Source: Symsagittifera roscoffensis (taxonomy: Eukaryota; Xenacoelomorpha; Acoela; Convolutidae). Taken from it: a stretch of 60,000 bases of DNA. This document shows, piece by piece, positions 14,401 through 26,400 of the stretch. The notes under the pieces were generated by a model, which ran no database searches, had not been told where the DNA came from, and saw only the letters and a list, made by a program, of their open reading frames with translations. The translations under genes were made by a program, and so were the position numbers. Each line of letters begins with the position of its first letter. Position 1 is the first letter of the stretch. The DNA lies in the NCBI RefSeq assembly GCF_963678635.1, contig NC_087067.1:23197547-23257546 (forward strand). Direction: 5' to 3'.

Positions 14401-17400
14401 ATTCAAAATTAAAAGAAAAATCAGTCAAAAAATCATTCAAAAAATTTGACATTTCCTAGTGCGATAACTTCTTGTCTAGAACCTTTTGTGATGTAAACTA
14501 ATGCAGAGGAGCTTCCCATTGCCTATTATCTCCACTGAAACCACAATATCAGATTTGAGAAATTAGTTTTCGAGATAAGTCGAAAATATTCATAAAACGG
14601 TCAAAAATCAAAAACATGACTATTCCGAGGCCCATAACTTAACGTGTGAAAATAATTTAGGCGTTACCACTAATGCAGTGGAGCTTTTCAAAAATTAAAA
14701 AAAATCAAAATATGGGTCAAAGAACCCCCCAATTTTTGTAGGCCGTAAACAGAGGCGTCAAGAAAAAGACCATAGAAGAGTACACAGGCACACAGGGAAG
14801 AGGGCGGTCTTTCAATGGCTACACATTTTTGGAAAATCAGTAGAAGTTTCTGAGAAAAACTATAAAATTTTCCAATAAATTTGCAAATAATTTTTAAAAC
14901 AAAAAACTTCATCAAACAGATTAGTAAACAAAAAACCAAACTGAAAAGTGCCGATGGGAGCGTGAAACTTAAGTTTCCCTTGAAACAACCCGAAATTAGG
15001 TAATTTGCCCAATGAAAAAAAAGCCCAAATAATTTGGGCCGAGGAATTTGTTTTAGCGAAACAAAAAAACAAGGAAGAAAAACAAAGGCATGGTAAGTAA
15101 AATTACAAATTGTAGGCGTAGATCATACACTAAAATAAAAGTGAAGAAAAATTCGCGCAGCAAATCAAAAACGATTCCGAGATGTGACAACTAAGCCGAC
15201 AACAGATAAGCAGACAAATAATTGGCCGACAATTTTATCTGAAACAGAATATTTCCCGTTTGAAAAAAAAATAACAGGTCCTGGTCAGAATCACCCCTAG
15301 GAGCATTGGCGTCCCAGGCAGATTCGTAACCTCCAGGCTAAGTTTGCCGGGAACGCTAAGAAATTTTAAGACATTATGAAACAAGGTAGAGATGAGTCCA
15401 GACGTCTAGATAAGTCCTGAATAAAATTGTTCACGGGAAAAAATGTCTAGTATCCGATTGCAATACCCTTGCTTATCGCAAGGGTAAACAATGTTACCTT
15501 TACTTAATATTTCGTTTTTTATAATTCTTGTGATTTTATAGGGAAGGGAGGAGAAAACGGTAATATACTTCGATTAAAAAATAGCCAAACGTAAACTTTA
15601 ATTAAACCCCTTACTTTTGCTCGTCGTCTGATGATGTTGATTTTGCTGAAGGGTCTCCTGAATCACTCTATCCAAATGCCTGTCTATGTACTTCCGTACT
15701 TCATACCTAAAGCATCGAATTAAAGCATCCACTTGCTTTGCAATCAGCACAGAATCTACCAACTAAGTGTACTTTTCTTACAATACATTTGTTAATACAA
15801 ATAAAAATAGCCAACAGATACTTGGAAAAGAGTCAATAAACGCGAGGGGGCAGTACAACAGTGCCGAAAATGAAAACTTTGTTCAACACTGCCGAAAATG
15901 AAAACTTTGTTCAACAGTGCCGAAAATTTGAACAAATTTCAACATATTATGTGCGGCAATCAAAAATTAAACAGCAATAGTTTACAATCTTAAGTAAAAC
16001 TGAAAGATTTTGAGCGAGAAAATTTGCAGCTTACACGTTTTGACGCCAAAATAATTGTTTAATTTGCAGTTGCGGACATATTGGCTCCAAAATTGGAGTG
16101 ATTTTCTTTGATAATTAGCGCCAGTAATTTCCCGCTCTTTAGAAAATGCGTGTAAATTATTCTGAAATTTTCCCGCCTTTTTCGGCACTGTTGTACTTCA
16201 GCACTGTTGAACGCCCCCAACGCGAGATTTGACATGTTTCTTGAAAAAACTTGGTTGAAACTCTGTTTAATAATAAACTCAATAAATCACTCAATTTGAA
16301 AAAACTGAATCAACAGATATATTTTTTTAATTCACTGGAGATTTCAAAAATTAAAACGAATTCTTTGATTTCACTAAAAACATATTTTCAAATTGTTCAC
16401 AAATTTGAAAATAACCTTTAAGTTCAAATGGTCGGAATGTTACAAATCACGACTAAAACGAAAATCAAAATGATATACCAGCAAACGAGAATCAACATCA
16501 CAATTCCGTAATTTCCTTTTTTTTCACTTCCAGAGAGACCTTTTGACTGGCAAAAATTTTAATCGTACCATTTTAAAACGTTTTTAACCCAAATCTGGAA
16601 AACAAATTTATTTTGAAGCTTAACGCGAAGCCCAGCTTGAAAGTCATTTTACTTATATCGAAAAAAAAAGCGGCATTTCAGCTCCAGTTGGAAAATCAAG
16701 TTTGAGCAGCTAGATCTTGATTAGTTAGATATTCAAACTAACAAAAAAAGACAATCATAATTTAAAATAATAACAAGGCTGCTCGTATCAGGGAGAAGCC
16801 CTTAATGTTCCGACTGCCTTTTGAGGTTTCATGAGCAGTAATAACATCAAGAAAATTAAAAGTAATAAAACAAAATGAAATTTTTTTTCTCTAAAATTTG
16901 AGATTTTTTGCAGAAATCATCCCCCTACACGTCATATAGAGTACAAAAGAATAGATTTAGCTCTTTGTAACCAATCAATTATGGCAAATAAGCTTCTTTC
17001 AACCAATTTGGAACAATTCCTAGGACGGATTAAATCTCCGCTTACGCGTTAATAGCGCGAAACACATCGCGCGTTAATTGTCACAAATTGGCCAAAATGG
17101 CAATCTTTAAACCCCCATAACTTTACCAGAAAAAATCACAGGCGAAATTTAAGCTCAGGGCAACAATACTTTTTGAATGGTATAAAAAAATTCCGTAAAA
17201 AATGGCTAGTTAAAAAGTCGAAATTTGTCTGAAGAAAAAAAACCCACCCGAGCACAAATATTCCGTTACTTTTGTATCGAAAGTCGTAACAATAAATATT
17301 CTTCAAAACTTCGAAGTATTCGAACTTACGAACAAATAGTGAAAAAAATAAAATTGCATAAATAAAATTGACTAGAACTTGTGATTAAATTCCTTTTTTC

Positions 17401-20400
17401 ATTCCAAATCAAATTCCGGTTGAAAAAGAAAACTCCAGTCAATTGAAAAATTTTGAGCTTCCGAAGAACAACAAAGATACGTTTAGAGCCCTTTAAATTT
17501 CAATAAAGATTAACTCCTTTTTTCGATAAAATTAACCCTATTTTACGAAAACTGTACAAATAGAGAGTTTTCACAATAATTCTTGCCATCTGCGCGTTCG
17601 CAATTGGAGAGCGCAATTCACCCGATCTTAAGCAGATGAGTTTGAATTGTACTCAAGTGTATAAACGCACTTCTGTAATTTTAAGAGCGTTTTGAGACTT
17701 TTTTCATAAAAAAGCAAATAGAAAGTTGAAAAAGTGTCAAGGAACGCAAGTAAAAAGAAAAAAAAAACATAGCCAAGAGACAGTTAGAAAAAATTCTATG
17801 AACGCAAAGAAAAAATTAATAATTAAAAAAGCTTCCGCCTTAAAGCTCTTTGAATTTCAAGAGCAATTTATAATTGATACTTTTGATAAAAACTAAAACA
17901 ATTTTAAAAAAAAATGGATCAGAAAGTTTTTTTTGCAGGGAAACTTGGTAATTACCACCCATTTTCGAAATTTAGCAGTCAATCACGTTTTTTAAGACCT
18001 TTACACTTTCGCTGTTCGATAGTGGGATTTGCTTTCCTTTTAACAAACAAAATTCACTGAACTTGAAAAGAAATCACAAGTCAAACCGCGAAAGACAAAC
18101 TTTAAGACTTCCTGAAAAAACAAAATCACGACCATATAAGAAATTGAACTACGCTATCAAAGATATCATGTAAACTTTGATCAAACTAAATCCTGGTCAG
18201 TGATTTTTAAAACTAGCCGTTTTCATGAAAAACCTTGTCCTTGAATTGATAAACATTGCAAATCTCAAGTGTAAAATTTCAGTTTCTGTTTCTAATATTT
18301 GGTCTCAAGCAGCGAGAACAAACCAATTCCTTCTTAAATAATTTCTAACATGAATACATATTTTTTCATATGCGCGATATCTCACATGATGTCTTCGTCC
18401 ATCAGACTGCTCTGACGAGTTGGTGCGAAGGGGTTGTAGATATCATTGCCTGTGGGATTGTTTGGATCACAAGGTGCACTGTTTCTTCTTTGAAAGTAGA
18501 AGGACCGAGAACTGGCCTCTTCACCTGACACATCTAGAAATAAAAAGCAAGTGCAAAAACCATTAAAATCTACATCGTTAGAGATTTCCCAAAATTTATG
18601 CTTGGCCTTATAAGGTCAACAGAATTCATCGTCCGAGTTTTTTTACAACCAAAAACATCCACAAATTTGAAAAAAATCGACAAAAAACTGTTTCTAAACG
18701 AATAGTAAATTTTCTTCAGTTTTCAAAAAAGCTCTCACTTTCAATCTCAGTATATTATTTCGACAAGAGAAACATTAGGAGAGATTTAAGGGTTTGTCGG
18801 CGGTCTAAGAATGCCATAAAATAGTACCAAACAGGTGAGCCTGTGATTCGTAAGGGAGCCGAAATGGCGACAGTCGTCAGCCTCTCGCCCTACACCTGCC
18901 TGTGATAGTAACCAAGACACATCAGAGCAAATTTGAGACATCTTTATTGATTTCCAATATTATACACCACTTGCGGTACAAAAGTGAATGACTATCACTC
19001 GCAGATGAGCCGATAAATCGACAAATGAAAAAAAAAACAATTTCGTAAGTGTTTCTCAAAAAAATATGTAAATTGCTTAAGTCCGAAATCTACTAACTGC
19101 GATACAACACATACATAGCATGATAAACTAACCGACAGAAATAGAGATATTACACTGTGTTTGTGAAGCAGATCAAAAAAATATGCAAAAATATGAAATT
19201 TTTCAAGCTGAGACCGATTTCATCAACTTAACTACAACATTAAGTTCTTTGTTCGTTAGGTCCTTAAAAAGAAAAAACGGATTTGAAATTTAGATAATAA
19301 AAAGAAGACGGTACCTTTTGGAGACGAGGTATGAAAACTCTTTCGTCTCATGAACTTTTTATTACTCTCTCCTCTCCCTTCTCCTTCATCCTCGTCTTCT
19401 GATGGGTATTGGGTAACGAACGGAGGGTACATGACCTTGGACAAGTGATGAGCATGTTAGATGCTCAGCATGAAAATTTATTTATTTTGATTATCAAACA
19501 ACGGCTGCAAAAATCAATTCGATATTTTCAATCCCCCCCAACTGACCCAAATTTATCCTTAGTACCTTGGGCCTTGCTTCCATAGGGGATATAAATGTCA
19601 TAAATTTCGCCAAAGCCCACGGACATCCTGTTTGAATCTTACACGCTCTGAATAGCCTGAAATAATCTCTTCGGTAACAATAGAAATCATAAATTTACAT
19701 GGACAGTCGAATGCACAAAACGATTCGACTACACTGATTAAAAAGGAAATGGGTAATGTAATGCACCATTCCATATTCCCACTAGATATAGTTAACGCTT
19801 TCAACAAACAGTTCAGCAACGCAAGCACCCACATTTCAGACAAACCACTTTGTACAGCGCGATGAAAAATAGTCGAACTCAATATATCAAGTAACACTAC
19901 GGTTTCCCCACTGCAAATTTAACTAATCATTGGGGATAACAAACCTTCCCGAGTACTCGGTCCGGATAGCCTATGCAATATGCACTTGAAAAATTTCGGT
20001 CCTCTGGCCTCGCATTACTAAACCTTTCGTTTTTAACAACGCGCTGTCTGAAAACAATCCCTTAAACCTTGAAACACTTGAACATCAAAGCTCTGTACAA
20101 ACCAGATGAAGAATTGAAGCTGTGAACGTCACAGAGGCCTACATTTTCACTCAACATCTAGCAAGCATCAAGATTGTTTTCGGCAATTAATTCCACTACC
20201 ACTGCACTTTCAATCGTCGAAATTTACGTCACTGACAGCCTTAATCAGAAAAGCCCTCTGTTACGCACTGTCCTTGCTACACTAGACCTTTCAAAGACTT
20301 TCGACATTGTGGGTCATCGAACACTCGTGGAAATAATTGATGGCACACTGCTCCTAAGATGCTTACTACGCTGGCTCAGAAACTATTTAAATGGACGCCA

Positions 20401-23400
20401 TCCCGAACAGTCAACCGCCATTGAATATTTCACTGTGGACTTCCCCAGTGTTCAGTACTATCACCCTACCTTTTCAATTTTTATGTCCAAGATACCCTTA
20501 TGTCAAAATTTCCATGAGACAATGCTCAATTTTCCTCACACGCGGACAAAGTTCATCCTTTCCACCCAAAACTCAGAGATCGAGCAAGCATTTAACTTGT
20601 TGAATGGCTGCCTGCAGCTTCTATACGACTCTGCTTAACTTTCGTGAGCAAAATTTATTGCAAACAAAGTTATCTCAAATATAAGTAACCTTCTTCCGTC
20701 TTGCGACAAAGACTATAATAAGTAGGTACCTAATATTGTTTTAACGATGAGCTTCTACCGCTGAGGGACTCAAAGTTTTGCTTCTTACTTGATTACGCTT
20801 CCCTTAAACGAAGTCTCCTCCCTCCAAGGTTATCTGTATTCCTCCATCAAAAATTTATCCTGCAGAGCAATCCCTCTCCTGAACTATCCGCATTACGCGC
20901 AACCAACTATGTTCCGGCTACAGACGGCTTTTAAACACTTACTTTTCCCGACCCGATGGCTCCATTTCCGCCTACGCCTAACCTGTTCACGTGCACTCTA
21001 CGCTAATTGCTATCTTTTCAACTGTCCCAAAAATCCTTCCTTTCTTTCCCCTGCAGACTTGTGGCTTCAGCCGGTGGATGCCGCGAAGTTCTGAGCCTGG
21101 AGAAGGACGAGCCCAATGTTGTTGTTGTTGTTAGCCCACGCGGGTCGGGTTGGGCTCTTCTGTCTCCAGGTCAAGGAACTTAGCAACCTCTACCGGCCGA
21201 AGCCACAGGTCTGCTGGGGTGAGTGGGGAGGGGTTTTGGGAGCAGTTGAAAAGGTGACATGTTGTGTGGGGGGCAAGGGAACAGGTTGGGCAAAGGTGGG
21301 AGATGGAGCTGTCGAGGCGGGATAGGTAAGTGTTAAGGAGCCGGCTGTAGCCAGACCGGAGTTGGGAGAGCTTACAGCGCGTGGGACGTGGGAGAGATTT
21401 TTCAGAGGGGTCAATCTTTGGGGGAGGGATACAAATAACTTTAGACGGAGGGGTTTCGGCTAGGAACTTGGTTACAAGGGAGGTATGGTTGTCTTTTAAA
21501 ATTGGTTTGTAGTAGTTAAAAATAAAAGTGGAGACTTCGTCTCGGTCGTCCAGAACTAGAGGGTGGTTTGCGTAGACTGAAAAGTCGGTTAAAATTTTCT
21601 GGGTGTCTTCTTTGAAGCAGCTTATAATTGAGGGGCGAAGTAGACGGGGAGGAGGGGGATGTGAATGTATAAAATTAATGGGATGGTGGGAACGATAGGT
21701 AGAGATAAAAAATTGAGATGACAGAAGGGTATGGTGGTCTTTGACCGTTAGGATTTCAGATTCACTGTGCAGGTGGGCAGTTGAACTCATTAGATTTGAT
21801 CCAGTAACAACGCGAAGGGATTGGTTTTGGGCAACCTGCAGGCAATTTATGGAGGTGTTACTTGATGCGTGGGACCATGCGGGGGCTGCATAGTCAAGTA
21901 TGGGGCGAATTAAAGCTTTAAAAGTTAGGAGGAGGGTTTCTTTGGAGTGACCCCAGGTTGATCCTGCTAATGCCTTCAGGATTCCGATCCTGCGTCTGGC
22001 CTTTTCAGCGGATTGTTTGCAGTGAGTGGCAAAACAAAGTGTTGGATCAAATGTCACCCCTAAGATTGTTGGATTTTTGTTTAGGGGTAGCGCCTCGTTA
22101 TTTAAAAGAACACTAGGTGTTTTATTAAATTCTTTGTTATAAGAGGAGAAAAGTGTAACTGATCCTTTAGAGGACGCGAAACTTAGTTTGCGTGAGGTGA
22201 AAAAATCGTAGAGCCTTTTTAGGTAGCTATTGAGGGAGTTTGAGGCGATATCAATATTGGAACTGCTTGCGAAGGGGTGGAAATCGTCTGCATACGAAAC
22301 AAGGTTTACATTATCGGGAGGTGGCGGTGCATCATGGACATAAAAATTGAAGAGTGTGGGTGATAAAACAGAACCTTGGGGTACGCCACAGTGGATTATT
22401 CGATGGGGGGATGTGTGTTCACGGAATGAGGTGGCAGCCTGTCGACCATTAAGGTAATTACTTAGCCAGCGGACTAGACTTCTTGGGAGGGGAGTGTCAT
22501 GAACGAGTTCCACAAGTGAGCGATGACACACCATGTCGAAAGCCTTAGATAAGTCAAGTGTGGCCAGTACCGTACGTTTAGGGGGGCGATTTTGGTTAAA
22601 ACCGTCTGAAATGTAAAATTCGAGAGTGGAGAGAGCTGTGGTGGTGGAGTGAAAAGGGCGGAAGCCGTGTTGGTGTTTGGCGTTGGGGAGATGTTTGGTA
22701 AAGATGGGGTGAACGAGCCTCTCCAGAATTTTAACTGCTGGGCAGAGTAAGGATATAGGTCTGTAAGATGTTGATTGTTTAAGATCCTTATTGGGCTTTG
22801 GAAGCGGTGCAATTTTTGAATTTTTCCAAATTTGGGGGATAATGTTTTCGGACAAAGAGATATTAAAAAGGTATGTTAAGTATTGAGTAGCAAGTGGGCC
22901 GAGATGTTTAAGATGGATATTACAGAGGCCGTCGGGACCTAGCGCTCGCGATGGTTTGCTGTCTGCAATGGCTTGTTTAGTATTTTCAGGGGTAAAAATT
23001 GGGCTGTCTGACAGTGGTAGTTTGGCAATTTTTCTTCTCGTTATACGAAGGAGTTTGTCAGAGGCGTGGGGTCTGGCATTGGTGAATTGTTTGTTAAAAG
23101 AGCTGGTAATATCACGAGGTGAGTGTATGGGTTTAGAACCAAAAGTAATGGGGTGTCTTCCTGCCACGGGCTTAGATCCATTTAAGGAGCGTACCACTTT
23201 CCAGAACTTTCTGGCACCAGTGCGGTAGTCGCAAGTCCGGAGGAATTCTCGCCATTTATTTTCTTTGTCCTTTGCTGTCTGTTTCATGAGTCTACAGTTC
23301 AGTTGGGATATGACTTCTGGGGGGAGATTTTGTTTTCGGCTTAAATCTCTTTCGGCGGCTAGGGCAGTGGACTCGGGGGAAAGAGAGGGAGTGAAGTGGC

Positions 23401-26400
23401 GAATACGGCCAGCGGGGATGTGGTGGCGTGCTGCCCTGAGCACCAGGTCCCTCAAGAATTTCTCTCCAGCGGCAACTCCGGAAGGTGGAACCGCTGAAAA
23501 GAAACCCTCCTCAATTTCCTCTGTGAATTTGATCCAATCTGCTTTTAAAAAATTTACAAAAGTCCTTTTAGGCGAAAAATTTATAAAATCATCCAAGGGT
23601 AGTTCTAGAAGAATGGGTAGGTGATCTGAGCCTAGAGATTTAATTGGGGTCCATGATGTGGAGAGTAAGAGCGATTGGGATGCGAGGGAAATATCTGGTG
23701 ACGAGAGTTGGTTTTCTGAGTTAAAAGGGACTCTGGTTTGTGTGTCATCATTTAATGGAGCAAAGGTGGATTCGGTTATTTCATTGCTAAGTACAGAGCC
23801 GCGTTGATCTTCCTCGATGTTGGAGTTCCATAGTTGCGAATGTGCGTTGGCATCTCCGAGTACTAAGGCGTCCCCAGGTTCAAGTAGTTCGGCAAGGGAC
23901 GCAGAGTAACCAGGGGGACAGCTCGAGCGAGGGGGGATGTAGAAATTATAAATACGAAGCTTGGATGAACTGGCTACCACTGATATGCCCATAGCCTCTA
24001 GTGTTCCATCGTTGTTAATATTTATTTCTTCGTATTGTATCGACTCATGTATGGCTATGAGAAGACCGCCCCCTTCTTTTTCTCGATCTTTTCTAATTAA
24101 AGTGTAGTGTGAGCCAAGTGAGGGGTTTCGAGATTTCTTTCTTAATTTAGTTTCTTGGAAGACAGCAATATGAATTTGATTTTGAGATAAGAAAGCAGCA
24201 ATTTCGGGTGCTTTTCCGGAGATACCGTTGCAATTAAATTGAAGGATTTTTAAAAGGCCTTTGGCAGGGTGTGGTGAACTATTTACATTATTAACAGCAG
24301 TATGATTAAAATGGTTGTTTGAACTTGAGTTATTTACACTATTTACACGATTACGATTTGCGCGATTTTGGGAGGAGGAATTATTATTCGAGGAGGTGGG
24401 AAGGGTGGGAGGGGGAGGGGGGTTAGGGAGGTGGGGTTGGGGGGCGGTTAGGGAAGTTGAACAAGTTTGGGAGTTGGGGGTGGTCAAGTTAGAGGACCTG
24501 GTGCCTGGGGGAGGTAAAATGTAGGTAGAGGTACAGGTAGGGCAATAGTAGTCAAGGTGGTGTTGGTTAAGGTGGGTAAGACCACTACATTTAAGGTGAA
24601 TGTAACCACAGATGTGGCACCAGACGCTGGGCTGGGTGCGTTTGATGCGGAAAGAGCAAGGGGAGCAAAAGTAAGGCCCTGGACCAGGGTTTGGATTAAT
24701 GCCGGAGCGGAGTAGTAGTATAAGGATGAGCAGACGGAGCAGCCTGGCCGGCTTCAGACGCTCCGTAACCGAAAACCCGGAGACTTCGGAGCTTCTCCCG
24801 ACCCAATGGGAGGGGGGGCTTGACGCCATTTGCATCTTGGTGGGGCCCAAGATGTCGGATCCACCACTGGAAGGCGGCGTCGTCTGGATCCTGGACGAGC
24901 CCAATCCGACCCCGCGCTAACAACAACTCTCTACGAGATTTCTTTCAATTAATCAAAATGAGCTAAAAAACAGAACCTACGCCAAAGTTCCTTTCCTCTT
25001 CATGAAGTTGTCGGAACAAAAATTGAAAATTGATCAAATATTTATAGAATTCAGACTAGCTCATCATCAATAATCCGCAAAAAATACAATTATGTTTCAA
25101 TTATAAACTATTTTTGAATTTTTGAAAGGGTAAAAGAAGAGTGATCTTTGAGCTTATTACAATGTTGTTAATGAAAAGATCAATTCGAGCTGCTCTTGGA
25201 AACTTAACTTAGCAGCAGTTTTAAAAGTCAAATTGTCGAAATCCATGCAGAATTGAATGTTCAGATTAATTGAAAAAAAAACGACCAAAATTTGTGACTT
25301 CACTACGTTCACTCTCATTTAAACTTTAAAAACTTTTCCATCTGTAGAGCTAATCTAGTTCAATTTTCACTCAATCATTGTGCCCAAACGAAATATTGGC
25401 TTCGTAAAATAACCAGTACAAATCAATTCTTCAAAAACTTATTAAGCGTAAATTGTTGACTTTAAATGATCATCACTGCCTTGGCCAGTCGCTTCTGAGA
25501 TTGATCCACAAAATCTGGACTTTGGTAGATCTTTCGACGCTCGTCAGTCGGCAGGAAACTGTGGTTAGAAGGACTGCAAAAAATTACAATTATTATGAAC
25601 AAAAACTTTTCATGATTAACTGACATGAATCTAGGACCAAACAAAAAACTTGAAAAAACAACATCTAATTTTCACGATAATGTTTATAACCTTGTCATTT
25701 TAGACCTAATAAATTTCGACATTATCAATTTACAGCTCATAAATCAACTCTCTGCCCCTAACAAAAATAATATCTGTTCAAAAAACTACATTTAACATGT
25801 CTCAAGATAACATGTTTACATTTCTAAAAACATGTATTCAACATAATCATTATGTAGCACAATTTTACATTAAAAAACCTGCCTGGTGGATGCGATGTTT
25901 CCTCTCTCGGGGATGATTTTGGTTTTGTTAGACTTCGTCGGTGGAGTTCTCTGTGGAGCTCCAGTCGAGTCCATTTTGTTGGTCTGCCTCGCTGATGGCG
26001 ACGATGTAGATGTGCCCAAATTTGAGATGTTTGAAAATGAAGTGCTCGGAGACTAACACAACCACAAAAAAATTAATTAACAAATATTATATGATCAAAA
26101 TTGTATCAATTAAAAGCAAAATTAAACCTAAATAAACTTCAGGCAAGAGAACTTTGTCGCATTTCGATATGAATATGTAACAGCAATTAAGTCCATTTAC
26201 GCGAGCTCGAAGGAGAGACATTATTTAAAACGTTCATGCACGCCGTAGTCAAAGGTAAAAACACAGCTCAAAAAACAACGAATGATAAACCATTCATCAT
26301 TTAGGACTTTCCTGAAAAAAAAAACACGACTTAAATACATGAAATTTTTTTCGTTTAAACATGCAATAAACTTGCTTTGATTTAAACCAAAACCCAAAAA

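Noticed and set aside
24836-24904. Upstream extension of the LINE ORF to 24904
   Set aside because: It needs a TTG start, and its first codons lie in the duplicated target sequence, outside the element.
21118-24928. Apparent ~35-bp terminal inverted repeats on the LINE (GTTGTTGTTAGC at one end, GCTAACAACAAC at the other)
   Set aside because: The right-hand repeat lies outside the target-site duplication and is the severed 3' tail of the older opposite-strand copy, so nesting explains it.
25465-25476. Stop codon just after exon 7, suggesting a gene end
   Set aside because: A GTGATG donor before the stop joins exon 8 in exact phase, and exons 8-24 form one continuous frame.
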